A DNA stretch of 64,000 bases from Dysgonomonas sp. PH5-45 (GCF_029893235.1 NZ_JARXWE010000003.1:1-64000); one strand, 5' to 3'. Positions 1 through 7,922 are shown, counted from the first letter of the stretch. Notes: generated by a model not told the origin, from the sequence alone. Numbers and translations are program-made.

Positions 1-289
1 ATGACTTGGTAATCTTAAAGTTACGAATAAACACCCACTTAAACAACTGATACCCAATTTGTTTTTTAATAATTTGTCGTTTTTAAACAGGCTCTAAAAA
101 TGGATTGGAAGTTTATATTAAAAATCATGGACCTGAAGAAATCATTATTAATGCGAATCAGTAGTTGAAACAATTCGCTGATTTGTTTAGTTAAATTATT
201 TATTATCAATGAAATAAGCGCGTTGAATATTTGCTCAATCTCTTGAAAATCATTAACTTAAAAGAATAATTCCCATTATTTTTTTAATT
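1..289. other. degenerate left edge, no intact gene
   Basis: This stretch has no open frame of useful length. After an in-frame stop at 84-86, a 25-codon tail ending at the TAG at 163-165 reads GLEVYIKNHGPEEI and so on; it resembles the end of a small protein but I do not recognise it. The remaining 120 bases are AT-rich and probably hold the left end of the truncated insertion sequence whose transposase starts at 290. I could not identify its terminal inverted repeat. Confidence 0.4.
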
Positions 290-640
290 ATGATTCCCAA
301 GAAGAAAGAGCTTAAACTGATAAAGATTTATATGTATATCTGTGATTTATACGATTCAGAACTGAAGTATTACTGTCAAAGATATAGTAATAATTCCAAT
401 CCCGTATTTACCGATCAGGAAATAATGACAATTTACCTATTTGCAGGACATTGTCAAAAGTATTTATTGGTCAAGGATATACATACTTTCGCATCAGAAT
501 ATCTTTCCTCTTGGTTTCCTTATTTGCCATCCTATCAAACATTTAATCTTAGATTAAACCGTCTTAGTGAGGCATTCAAGATATTGAACCAAAGACTGAT
601 TAGTTCATTCATACCAAAAAATTACTTTGGTGTTAATTCA
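290..640 (+). mobile_element. 5' fragment of an IS982-like insertion sequence transposase gene
   Basis: This is the transposase-derived portion of the chimeric frame, about 110 codons. Only the N-terminal region is left and no DDE residues are present, so the element cannot move by itself. The 3' limit is approximate, set where transposase-like residues give way to toxin-like sequence. Confidence 0.5.
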
Positions 641-1117
641 TTATTAAATAATTCGGCTTGGCCTGCACAAAGAACAGGTACCATTGGAGGCAGAGCAGGA
701 GATTATTCTTTACGATGGGAAAATGATAAATTTGCATTTGACGGAGATAAGTTCAGAAGTAACGCTATTGAATTTGGGTATAAGAATTGGATGATAGGGA
801 CAAATGTATATACTACAGACCCAAACATAAATGGAAAAGAAAATTATGATACGAATAGTAATGGGTCTAAAATCTTTAATAATAAATATAATACATATAA
901 GGAAGGGAAACAATTGTCAAGCCCATTATACATAGGATATAAACATAAAAACGGAGCTGTTACTCGGATTGGATATAATCATCGAGCTATTGGCGACATG
1001 GTTCAAAATGGATTTCATCATTTACCTTTTATCGCCTCCCCTAACTTTAAAAGAGGAACCCATCATAATAGTTTTTATTATCAAGTAGGAAGATATAAAC
1101 CAAATTCTATGTATTGA
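290..1117 (+). CDS. Chimeric ORF: truncated IS982-like transposase fused to a toxin-23-like C-terminal domain
   Basis: Residues 1 to about 108 resemble the N-terminus of the IS982/IS4-like transposases common in Bacteroidales, with the pattern F-x-D-x-E-I-M-T-x-Y-L-F-A and then SWFPYLPSYQTFNLRLNRL. The catalytic DDE part of that family, normally about 300 residues in all, is missing. From about residue 120 the protein changes to a Gly, Tyr and Asn rich domain with GDKFRSNAIEFGYKN, TNVYTTDPN and SSPLYIGYKHKNGAVTRIGY. That pattern is what I recall of polymorphic toxin type 23 (Ntox23) C-termini. The frame stays open across the junction (about nt 620-670). The likely history is an IS remnant joined to the C-terminal cassette of an Rhs-type toxin. 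No secretion or Rhs delivery part remains, so either it is a silent cassette or it makes an intracellular product. The next gene starts 3 bases after its stop and is the probable immunity gene. The transposase half is fairly sure, the toxin name less so. Confidence 0.6.
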   Translation: MIPKKKELKLIKIYMYICDLYDSELKYYCQRYSNNSNPVFTDQEIMTIYLFAGHCQKYLLVKDIHTFASEYLSSWFPYLPSYQTFNLRLNRLSEAFKILNQRLISSFIPKNYFGVNSLLNNSAWPAQRTGTIGGRAGDYSLRWENDKFAFDGDKFRSNAIEFGYKNWMIGTNVYTTDPNINGKENYDTNSNGSKIFNNKYNTYKEGKQLSSPLYIGYKHKNGAVTRIGYNHRAIGDMVQNGFHHLPFIASPNFKRGTHHNSFYYQVGRYKPNSMY

Positions 1118-1120
1118 AAT

Positions 1121-1630
1121 ATGAAGTTTAAATTATTTATTTGCCTTTTTATAGGTATACTGTTCTGTTCTTGTGTTTTTGGATATTTAATAAAACCAAT
1201 TGGTTTTAAATATAAATATGATGGCAAATATACAGGTATTGATACATTGATTAATATTGAGGGATATTATTATGATGGAGGATCTCATTATATAATGTTT
1301 TATTCAGATGGATTAGCCTCTAGTTATTCTCATAGAATGGATACGATAACTCATAGAAGTCCGGTTTGGGGTAATTATGTTTTATCAAAAGATACAATCA
1401 AATTTCAAAAAGTAGTGGATAATGGATTGATGACAGATATAGGTGTCGATATGGTTTATTTCATCATTTTATCCCCAAAAGAGATAAAAGAAATTTATCC
1501 TGCTTATAAAGGAGAAAGAGAATATTCATTTCATCCATTAGAAAACCGGATTGATTCCACTAACTGGTTGTTGAAGAAAAAATGGTTTTGGAAAGATAAA
1601 AATGCATATAAAAAACGAAAAAAAGAATGA
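1121..1630 (+). CDS. Small lipoprotein, probable immunity protein for the preceding toxin domain
   Basis: The 169-residue protein starts with a hydrophobic segment (residues 5-15) followed by C-S-C at 16-18, an unusual lipobox-like end that suggests a lipid-anchored envelope protein. The remainder is Tyr-rich (GYYYDGGSHYIMFYSDG) and ends in a basic Lys/Arg tail. I recognise no named family. The call rests on context: the start codon lies 3 bases after the stop of the toxin-like frame, the usual toxin-then-immunity order in Rhs/CDI/T6SS cassettes, and envelope lipoprotein immunity proteins are known for toxins acting in the periplasm or membrane. Its other possibility is an unrelated hypothetical lipoprotein. 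It is followed at once by a perfect 21-nt hairpin. Confidence 0.5.
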   Translation: MKFKLFICLFIGILFCSCVFGYLIKPIGFKYKYDGKYTGIDTLINIEGYYYDGGSHYIMFYSDGLASSYSHRMDTITHRSPVWGNYVLSKDTIKFQKVVDNGLMTDIGVDMVYFIILSPKEIKEIYPAYKGEREYSFHPLENRIDSTNWLLKKKWFWKDKNAYKKRKKE

Positions 1631-1650
1631 CTCGTTTGTATCAAACGAGT
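1630..1650. repeat. Perfect 9-bp inverted repeat at the end of the first cassette
   Basis: ACTCGTTTG and CAAACGAGT flank a 3-base loop, beginning on the last base of the lipoprotein stop codon. No T-run follows, so it is a poor intrinsic terminator. It lies about 12 bases before Rhs-core homology resumes, so it may mark a cassette boundary. Confidence 0.6.
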
Positions 1651-1681
1651 AGGTGTGTTTGAGTATTTCAGATAGCGATTA

Positions 1682-2740
1682 GTGAATGTCCGACTGTATG
1701 ACCCAACCCTTGGACGTTTCCTTTCGCCCGATCCATATGTACAAGCACCCGATTTCAGCCAAAATTTCAATAGATATACTTATGCACTGAATAATCCGTT
1801 GAAATATACAGATCCTGATGGAGAGTGGCTCATAATTGATGATATAATAGCAGCTGTTGTAGGAGGAGCTATTAATGTTACTGTAAATGCTATCCAAGGC
1901 AATATACACAGTTGGGGGCAAGGATTTTCCTTATTTGGAGTAGGGGCTGTAGGCGGTGTAGCAAGTTTATACGGTTCTCCGCTTTTAGGTGGGGCTATTA
2001 TGGGTGCTGGAAACTCTATAGTGAATCAAGGGTTTGGTTCAAACGGAACATGGAACTCAGATAATATTAACGGTCAGCAGGTTTTTTTCGATGGAATAAT
2101 GGGGGGGGCGCTAGGTGGAGCTTCAAGCTATTGTGGAAGTTTTATTTCTCCTCATATAGGGAAGATGGTTTCAGGCATAAATAGTCCTGTTTTACAACAA
2201 GCTGTAGCAGGAGGTATTTCTAGTTCTGCTATGGGCTTTACCATGACTACTGCATTAACTCTTGCCAATAATGGAGGAGATATAGGAGGTGCTTTAGATG
2301 CTGGATTCAATAGTGCCCTAACTGGATTCGGCATAGGTGCTACAACTGGAGCCGCAACTGGTTTTAGAATGGCTCACCAGAAAAATGTAAACCCTTTTAC
2401 AGGAGCAAGTAAGCAGGCAGCACAAATAGAAACAGCTAAAGGAGGATTGAACTTATTTAAGTGGGGAGCAGAACAAACAAGCGAACAAACAGGATGGAAA
2501 ACTGGAGACTATATGTTACATCTCCCCGACCAAGGAACACCTAAGCTAAATTGGAAAGCCAACTATGGATCATTACGTATGGAAATGAAATTAGGAAACC
2601 CAATATACGATTCATACCGTACTCCTAAAGGTAGTCTTATTCCTACAAGAGGCTTCTTGAATGCTGAAAGGTTTACATTACAAAGTCGTGGTTGGATTTA
2701 TAATTCAAATAGAGGAGCATGGCTACCACCATTCAAATAA
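1682..2740 (+). CDS. Rhs gene 3' tip: core end plus uncharacterised C-terminal toxin domain
   Basis: The frame opens with NVRLYDPTLGRFLSPDP and runs to NNPLKYTDPDGEW at about residues 38-50. This is the hallmark end of the Rhs/YD repeat-associated core with the D-P-x-G cleavage motif. Everything upstream of the core end, normally over 1000 residues, is absent. The GTG at 1682 is only the first possible start after an in-frame TAG at 1673-1675, and Rhs-like codons continue upstream to about 1663 across that stop. Residues about 50-230 are Gly/Ala-rich and hydrophobic, common between core and toxin in this phylum. Residues about 237-352 form the variable C-terminus with GDYMLHLPDQGTPKLNWK, TRGFLNAERF and the final GWIYNSNRGAWLPPFK. 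I have seen similar tails on Rhs proteins but cannot name a fold or activity. This is a displaced (orphan) toxin tip, followed 8 bases later by its probable immunity gene. Confidence 0.75.
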   Translation: MNVRLYDPTLGRFLSPDPYVQAPDFSQNFNRYTYALNNPLKYTDPDGEWLIIDDIIAAVVGGAINVTVNAIQGNIHSWGQGFSLFGVGAVGGVASLYGSPLLGGAIMGAGNSIVNQGFGSNGTWNSDNINGQQVFFDGIMGGALGGASSYCGSFISPHIGKMVSGINSPVLQQAVAGGISSSAMGFTMTTALTLANNGGDIGGALDAGFNSALTGFGIGATTGAATGFRMAHQKNVNPFTGASKQAAQIETAKGGLNLFKWGAEQTSEQTGWKTGDYMLHLPDQGTPKLNWKANYGSLRMEMKLGNPIYDSYRTPKGSLIPTRGFLNAERFTLQSRGWIYNSNRGAWLPPFK

Positions 2741-2748
2741 CTTATACT

Positions 2749-3270
2749 ATGAAATTTACATCACTTGTAAAAGCACAGCTTTTTCCAATATTTCAAGAAT
2801 ATGGATTTAACATAATAAGAGAATCTGAAAATACTATACAATTTAAATCTTTAATTTTAAAGATAAATGTAGTATTTAATAAATATGATAAATCACACCT
2901 TATTGAGATAGGTAAAGAAGGTGCATTATACCCATTAAATAACAATGTTGTTAAAGAACTTTTTGATTCTAATTTGTCTATTGAAGAAGTAACATCAGAA
3001 ACTTTCGTACAAAATCTTTCTGTATTATTTAAAACAAGGAAAGGTGCAGAAATGTTAAATGGAAATGTGGAATTTTTGAAAAAAAACATTATACAACAAA
3101 GTGAAGACTACACATCTGAATTGATGCAAAAACAAGAATTAGAAGCTGCTTGGGAAGCCTGGGAAGTTGGTGATTATGAAGTTTTTATTAATAAAATAGA
3201 TAGAATAGGGGTAAACAAAGTACCACAGTCCTATCAGTTGAAATATAAGATAGCTAAACATAAATTATGA
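2749..3270 (+). CDS. Probable immunity protein for the Rhs C-terminal toxin
   Basis: This is a soluble acidic protein of 173 residues without signal peptide or membrane segment. The frame is open from 2719, but the ATG at 2749 lies 8 bases after the Rhs tip stop and begins naturally with MKFTSLVKAQLFPIFQEYGF, so I chose it; the earlier ATG would overlap the toxin. A helical tail reads ELEAAWEAWEVGDYEVF near residues 130-146. I do not recognise the family. Its position directly behind an Rhs toxin tip is the standard place for a cognate immunity protein that binds the toxin in the cytoplasm. Confidence 0.55.
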   Translation: MKFTSLVKAQLFPIFQEYGFNIIRESENTIQFKSLILKINVVFNKYDKSHLIEIGKEGALYPLNNNVVKELFDSNLSIEEVTSETFVQNLSVLFKTRKGAEMLNGNVEFLKKNIIQQSEDYTSELMQKQELEAAWEAWEVGDYEVFINKIDRIGVNKVPQSYQLKYKIAKHKL

Positions 3271-3396
3271 AACATAATAGCAATTAAATTGGGGCTATAA
3301 CCATTTATCCTCGTTCAATAAAACCACGAAAATAGAATATAAAATATTTGAAAATACAAAAGTTATGAAATATCTATCCCTTTTTAATTGTATAAT

Positions 3397-3873
3397 ATGA
3401 GGACAAACATATTTTTATTATTGTTTTTTCTGTTTTTTATTGGCTATGGATGTGTTTCTAAGAAATATATTTACATCCAAAATAAAACAGACCATGATAT
3501 CCAAGTTTATAAAATAGATATTTTAGATGTAGGAAACGATTCTGATATGAAAATGGTAATGCAAAAAAATAATTTGTATAGTAATCTTCAAAATGGCAAG
3601 TTAACAATGCGCTATCAGAGGGTTTTAAAACCTGATTCATTAGCATTTTTAGATGTTGTTTATGGAGAAAAATCGAAGACGGAACTAATTGATTCCAATA
3701 GTAATTATTTTAATGGGCTATTAGTCATCTTATCAAAAACTGACACAATAATGTTTAACCAAACTGAAATAATACAAAAAGTCAATGAAGCCTGGTTTGA
3801 AAGGAATACGGACTCTTCTATAAAGCTAAAAGTTCATGAGAAGACCCGATTGACATGGAAGTTTAGGGATTAA
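3397..3873 (+). CDS. Small putative lipoprotein of unknown function
   Basis: The ATG at 3397 gives MRTNIFLLLFFLFFIGYGCV, a typical lipoprotein signal with Cys at residue 19; an in-frame TTG at 3388 is less likely. The mature 140 residues start with KKYIYIQNKTDHDIQVYKIDIL and look like one beta-rich domain. No family is recognised. It sits 126 bases after the Rhs immunity gene and before a bidirectional terminator, so it may be an extra immunity gene from a lost cassette, but no toxin precedes it. The alternative is an ordinary hypothetical lipoprotein. Confidence 0.5.
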   Translation: MRTNIFLLLFFLFFIGYGCVSKKYIYIQNKTDHDIQVYKIDILDVGNDSDMKMVMQKNNLYSNLQNGKLTMRYQRVLKPDSLAFLDVVYGEKSKTELIDSNSNYFNGLLVILSKTDTIMFNQTEIIQKVNEAWFERNTDSSIKLKVHEKTRLTWKFRD

Positions 3874-3896
3874 TTCCTCCATTTTATACAAATCAT

Positions 3897-3938
3897 TACC
3901 GGCATTTTCTTAAAAGAAGATGTCGGTATTTTTTATAT
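3897..3938. terminator. Bidirectional intrinsic terminator
   Basis: TACCGGCATTTTCTT pairs with AAGAAGATGTCGGTA around a short A loop, followed by a T-run on the plus strand; the minus strand reads into a T-rich flank. It lies between the convergent lipoprotein genes ending at 3873 and 3955. Confidence 0.75.
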
Positions 3939-3954
3939 GTATGCCTGTTTTGAG

Positions 3955-4728
3955 TTACCTCTGAGCAGGTTTTTCTTCTTTGTCGCGGAATACGTAATTG
4001 AACGATGTGCCTTCTCCTTTTTCATTTATTAAAGCCAAAGTCATTCCGTTTTTGTAATCGACGTATTCGTAGTCGGTTTTGGCTCCGGTTTTATTGTCGA
4101 TACACTGGTATATCATCATTTGGGTTGTTTTACCCAATATTCCGGCATAGAAAGCAGGCTTGTAGTCTCCTAAATAGATAGGAGGTAGCAGCAAGGAGTT
4201 TTTGTTTTCGATGCTTAGCGATGGCAGAAACTTATAATCGTAATATTTGTTCTTAAAACCAATAGCCTGATGGTCGGCATTGTATTTTATATCGCAAAAA
4301 ACCTCCGGGCCTTTGGCAAAACTAATAGGACGTTCCTCAACGATGCGTACCAGATAGCTTTTTTCGTAAAAGAAACGCACTATATACCGGCCACTTAGGG
4401 ATGTAACGTAACACTCTGTGGCATAACCCTCCTCCATCTTGTAGCGAAAAATACGCTTATCGAAACGGTCGAACATTATTACTTCATCTTCTTCGTATTT
4501 AACCGAATCTATCGCAAAGTAAGATGTGATGCCATTGTGAACCGTCACATCCACGTAACACGAAAGCCTGTCTTGATTGTCATATTGGATAAAACTTTCA
4601 ACGGTTTTCATATCTGGATATTTTTCCACAACATGTTCAATCCACCTATCCTGAAATACTTTGTCGGCTTTTTTGTTACACGAAAAAAAGAGGAAAACCA
4701 GCAGTAATAACACAAAATACTTTTTCAT
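3955..4728 (-). CDS. Hypothetical lipoprotein downstream of a PAP2 phosphatase
   Basis: The ATG at 4728 gives MKKYFVLLLLVFLFFSC, a clear lipoprotein signal peptide with LFFSC lipobox; the frame is open to a TTG at 4734 but the ATG is favoured. About 240 mature residues carry alternating Tyr/Asp-rich strands (IQYDNQDRLSCYVDVTVHNG, GFKNKYYDYKF), the look of a beta-sheet exported protein. I do not recognise a family. It starts 10 bases after the stop of the PAP2 gene, so the two are almost certainly cotranscribed, suggesting an envelope or lipid-linked role, though nothing in the sequence shows a specific activity. Confidence 0.7.
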   Translation of the reverse strand: MKKYFVLLLLVFLFFSCNKKADKVFQDRWIEHVVEKYPDMKTVESFIQYDNQDRLSCYVDVTVHNGITSYFAIDSVKYEEDEVIMFDRFDKRIFRYKMEEGYATECYVTSLSGRYIVRFFYEKSYLVRIVEERPISFAKGPEVFCDIKYNADHQAIGFKNKYYDYKFLPSLSIENKNSLLLPPIYLGDYKPAFYAGILGKTTQMMIYQCIDNKTGAKTDYEYVDYKNGMTLALINEKGEGTSFNYVFRDKEEKPAQR

Positions 4729-4738
4729 AATCAAACAT

Positions 4739-5317
4739 TTAACCGTTCAACAATTTCTTAGCTTCATACTTTTGATACGTTTTGTAGCCTAACCATCCCA
4801 TCAACAACCCAAACGCAATTCCGCAAACAACATCCAACGGGTAATGCTTGCCTACGTACATACGGCTATATGCAATGAGGGTAGCCCAGAAGAAAATGAA
4901 CATCGAATAATACCTGTTTCTGAAGAACAGTGCGGTAAACAGAGCCAAACAAAATGAATTGGACGAGTGTGCCGAAAAAAAACTATAACTGCTACCACAA
5001 TCCTCCAATACATTGACCACACCGTTGAGAGCCTCGCATGGGCGAGGGCGCATGACAATTATTTTCAGAAGATTACTCAATCCGCTGTTCAGCCCTATTG
5101 TCATTAACAAAAAGAAAACGGCTATTGTTCCTCGTTTTCGGTATTTATATGCCATAAAACAGAGAATCAATATCAAAATGGCTCCCCAGAAGAAATATGT
5201 ACTGAAAAAAATCATGGCAGGATCGAGCAAACTGTGTTGCTTTTCATTTATCCATACCAGCAAATCGGAATCCCATTGAGGGAAATCGTATAATAATATA
5301 AACCAATCGGTAGTCAT
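4739..5317 (-). CDS. PAP2-superfamily membrane phosphatase
   Basis: The 192-residue protein has about five hydrophobic segments and the three PAP2 phosphatase signature motifs: K-x6-RP as KIIVMRPRP, the SxH motif as FFSAHSSNS, and SRxxxGxHxxxD as SRMYVGKHYPLD. The central His and final His/Asp form the phospho-enzyme centre on the outer face of the inner membrane. The substrate is probably a prenyl or lipid diphosphate such as undecaprenyl diphosphate, or phosphatidic acid or lipid A phosphate; the sequence does not separate these. It is first gene of a two-gene unit with the lipoprotein behind it. A perfect 15-nt palindrome lies 51-65 bases upstream of its start. Confidence 0.88.
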   Translation of the reverse strand: MTTDWFILLYDFPQWDSDLLVWINEKQHSLLDPAMIFFSTYFFWGAILILILCFMAYKYRKRGTIAVFFLLMTIGLNSGLSNLLKIIVMRPRPCEALNGVVNVLEDCGSSYSFFSAHSSNSFCLALFTALFFRNRYYSMFIFFWATLIAYSRMYVGKHYPLDVVCGIAFGLLMGWLGYKTYQKYEAKKLLNG

Positions 5318-5652
5318 GAAAAATATCTTTGGGTGATAATCTTCTGGAAAAGACAGTAAGCGAAATTCCTCAAGGCTTGAGGTAACAATTCAAAGATTCG
5401 CCTATCCACGCGTTTTTACGCTGTATTTTCTCAAAATAATTTGCCGTGAAATTAAGCAAAATATATCAAATCCAACGCACATTTTTCTCCTTTGTTTTTC
5501 TGCTAAACACTTCTCCTTTCAGAAATATGGCTTTTATTGTTCATATAAAATAGGGTTATATTATAGTTTCATTTTCCTTGTTAACGGTTGGTCATTTATT
5601 CCCGCAAGCAACAACTAAAACACCAATAAAAAGGAGATAAATCCTAAAAAGC
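5318..5652. other. Intergenic region upstream of PAP2 operon
   Basis: No gene is visible here. It holds the upstream region of the PAP2 gene (minus) and the far side of the terminator of the secreted repeat protein. The only clear structure is the palindrome at 5368-5382. Confidence 0.5.
5368..5382. promoter_or_regulatory. Perfect palindrome CCTCAAGGCTTGAGG, possible operator
   Basis: The 7+1+7 palindrome lies in the upstream region of the PAP2 gene, at a distance fitting a regulator site. There is no adjacent regulator gene, and no second copy was noticed. Confidence 0.35.
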
Positions 5653-5694
5653 ATTCGGTTCTCCCTACAATCATTAAAGTAGGAAGAACCGAAT
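5653..5694 (-). terminator. Intrinsic terminator of the 510-residue repeat protein gene
   Basis: ATTCGGTTCTCCCTAC pairs with GTAGGAAGAACCGAAT (one bulged base). On the minus strand the stem is followed by GCTTTTTAGG, giving the U-run expected for rho-independent termination. Confidence 0.8.
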
Positions 5695-5722
5695 ATCTTG
5701 ACTGGTTTATACTGTGTACCTG

Positions 5723-7255
5723 TTATTTTGTAACCGTCACGCTACCAGAACCATGAAGCACTGATGTTTGCGAACAATAGTTCCGGGCAAATACAGTAAT
5801 CTGGCTACCGTCGAAAGTTCCGGACTTAAGAACCTTAAACCTTAATGCATTACCTTCTTTAACAACACACAAACCATTACTGTAAGAACCTGCCATCGGT
5901 TCTAAATATTCTTCGGGATATGTCCATATATAATATGTGGGTATACCTATAACGGCCGGATATCCACTCAAAGAAACATAAAGAGAGCCTTGTACTGTAT
6001 TATTAAATCTCATTTCAGAAATATGCTCGGACAAGACTACACATACCCCAGCCCTAACAAAATACATGATATCCTCAGAATAACCACTTTCTCCACAATT
6101 ATTTACAGCCCTCACTTTAACTGTATAGTCTCCGGGGGGTATTGAACTGGGTACACTGAAGCTTAGATAAGGTACATTAGTTATTATCGGAGTCGATGAT
6201 AGTATTGAAGGCAGCACCCATTCGTAATAATCGGCTCCCGCAACCGGTTCTACTGAAACAATCATAAGGCTACCAAGACTTGAATATTTAGGATAAAAAG
6301 TTATTTTGCCCGGAGTATCAGGTATAGGACAAGGATCGGGGATTGTTACATTTATAAATCCGGTTCCTTTTCCCGATACATATCCACAATCGTTAACCGC
6401 ATAAACTATAATATCTTCACCCGAATAATTACCTGTTTTTTCGGCAGTTATTGTTATAGAAGGGCCTGAAGAATGTCCTGTCAGCCCATTGGGCAATACC
6501 CAATAATAAAAATCGGCGGTGGCATTGGTTACAGGTGTTATCGAGGCCGTAAAAGTATCTCCTTTATTGATTGTTCTACTACTAAAAGAAATAGGCCCTA
6601 TATCCCCGGGCTTGGGGCAATCCACGCAAGGATTGACCGGATTTACAACCATTGCTATCGAAGAAGCACGGGCTTCTCCGATGCCGCAATCATTTACAGC
6701 TTTCACCTTTATGGTGCCAGCACTGTAAGTTCCATCCTTAACTGCTGTAATTTCAATAGTTGAAGTTGTAGAAAAACCCATTAATCCCTCGGGTAGCTCC
6801 CAGATATAAGACGTAGCTCCGTCCACGGCTGCTATCGATGCAGTAAATTTATCGCCCTGATCTATCGGACCGACCGGCGTAAATGTTATTTGCCCCGGCA
6901 TAGCTGGCACAGCACATCCCTCGCCGTCCAGCAAATGCCATGCACCATCAGACCATACGTATACTCCAATACCTTCCAGTCCACTTTCTAAAGTCTTAAT
7001 ATCATTTTCATTATATACAATCATACCTTCAGTTGCGCTTCCGAACAAAGGATTCCACACAATAGCAGATGTTAAAGCTACCTTAGGCAGAAGCAAGCCT
7101 TTGTTGTCGGAATATAATTCGAGTGCTGCGCCATCTTGAGCTTTAACATCCTTACCTATAGCCACCTGCGAATAAGACGGATTGGTGAATAGCATTAAAC
7201 AGGCTAAAACAAAAGCTATTCTCAATAATATATTATTTATTTTTTTTGATTTCAT
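5723..7255 (-). CDS. Secreted PKD-like repeat protein, paralog 1 (four repeats)
   Basis: The 510-residue protein begins with a signal peptide ending near YSQ at about residue 30. The Bacteroidota N-terminal module follows: VAIGKDVKAQDGAALELYSD, NKGLLLPKVAL, GMIVYNEND and GVYVWSDGAWHLLDG. Four PKD/Ig-like beta-sandwich repeats come next, each with a Y-x-W-x-L-P or Y-I-W core, an I-T-I-T-A strand and a V-x-A-V-N-D/N-C-G end, separated by C-P-x-P-G linkers. No C-terminal sorting domain of the type IX secretion kind is obvious. It is probably a surface or periplasmic structural or adhesive protein; function is unknown. It is the last of three tandem same-strand paralogs and ends at a good terminator. 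Confidence 0.8.
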   Translation of the reverse strand: MKSKKINNILLRIAFVLACLMLFTNPSYSQVAIGKDVKAQDGAALELYSDNKGLLLPKVALTSAIVWNPLFGSATEGMIVYNENDIKTLESGLEGIGVYVWSDGAWHLLDGEGCAVPAMPGQITFTPVGPIDQGDKFTASIAAVDGATSYIWELPEGLMGFSTTSTIEITAVKDGTYSAGTIKVKAVNDCGIGEARASSIAMVVNPVNPCVDCPKPGDIGPISFSSRTINKGDTFTASITPVTNATADFYYWVLPNGLTGHSSGPSITITAEKTGNYSGEDIIVYAVNDCGYVSGKGTGFINVTIPDPCPIPDTPGKITFYPKYSSLGSLMIVSVEPVAGADYYEWVLPSILSSTPIITNVPYLSFSVPSSIPPGDYTVKVRAVNNCGESGYSEDIMYFVRAGVCVVLSEHISEMRFNNTVQGSLYVSLSGYPAVIGIPTYYIWTYPEEYLEPMAGSYSNGLCVVKEGNALRFKVLKSGTFDGSQITVFARNYCSQTSVLHGSGSVTVTK

Positions 7256-7319
7256 TATTTTATTTTATAAAAGTTAGGAGAATTCGAGTTATGAGTCACG
7301 ATGAACAGACTCCACCTAA

Positions 7320-7922
7320 TTAATTAACCTCAATTGTACCGGTACCCGATACTTGTGAGCCAGAACCACAATCATTGCTAACCGACACCTTTATTTGAGA
7401 GGCATCATAACTTCCTGAGGCACTTGCTGTAATAGTAATATAGTTTTCGTTCGAAGTACCTGTTAACCCTACCGGCAAAACCCAGCTATAAGAACTTGCA
7501 CCTTTAACTTCGGGCACTGAGGCTACAATAAAAAGGTTATTACTGCCTTTATCTATTGTACGAGTATTAAAAGAGATGCTGACAGGGGTACCAGGAGCCG
7601 ATGTGCAGGGAGAAGACGCCCGCTGTAAGATATTCCACCGGTTATTGTACCATACATACGTACCCTTTCCTTTCAAATTATTGAGGGTTGAGGTGTTAGT
7701 ATTAAAAACAAGCATTCCATCATCCGGAGTTCCCTCAAGAGGCTGCCAGTAATCGTACCGTGCCAACGAAACCCGTGGCAGCAAAAGTCCTTTACTACTA
7801 TTCGATTCTATTTCCAGAATAGATCCCGCATGGGCAGCCGTACCCCTACCAATTGTTACCTGGGCATTAGCCGATATAAATAGTGCAAAAAATATAAGTA
7901 TTATATATGCTTTCTTTTTCAT
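7320..7922 (-). CDS. Secreted PKD-like repeat protein, paralog 2 (one repeat)
   Basis: This 200-residue protein has the same plan as its neighbours but with one PKD-like repeat. It has a signal peptide ending at SANAQ (about residue 20), VTIGRGTAAHAGSILEIES, then NKGLLLPRV-equivalent sequence with SKGLLLPRVSL, DGMLVFNTN and GTYVWYNNRWN. The single repeat begins at PGTPVSISFNTRTIDKG and ends at SNDCGSGSQVSGTGTIEVN. It aligns with the last repeat of each longer paralog, so it may be an internal-deletion form of them or the ancestral short form. It lies 64 bases upstream of paralog 1 and 61 bases downstream of paralog 3. Confidence 0.75.
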   Translation of the reverse strand: MKKKAYIILIFFALFISANAQVTIGRGTAAHAGSILEIESNSSKGLLLPRVSLARYDYWQPLEGTPDDGMLVFNTNTSTLNNLKGKGTYVWYNNRWNILQRASSPCTSAPGTPVSISFNTRTIDKGSNNLFIVASVPEVKGASSYSWVLPVGLTGTSNENYITITASASGSYDASQIKVSVSNDCGSGSQVSGTGTIEVN

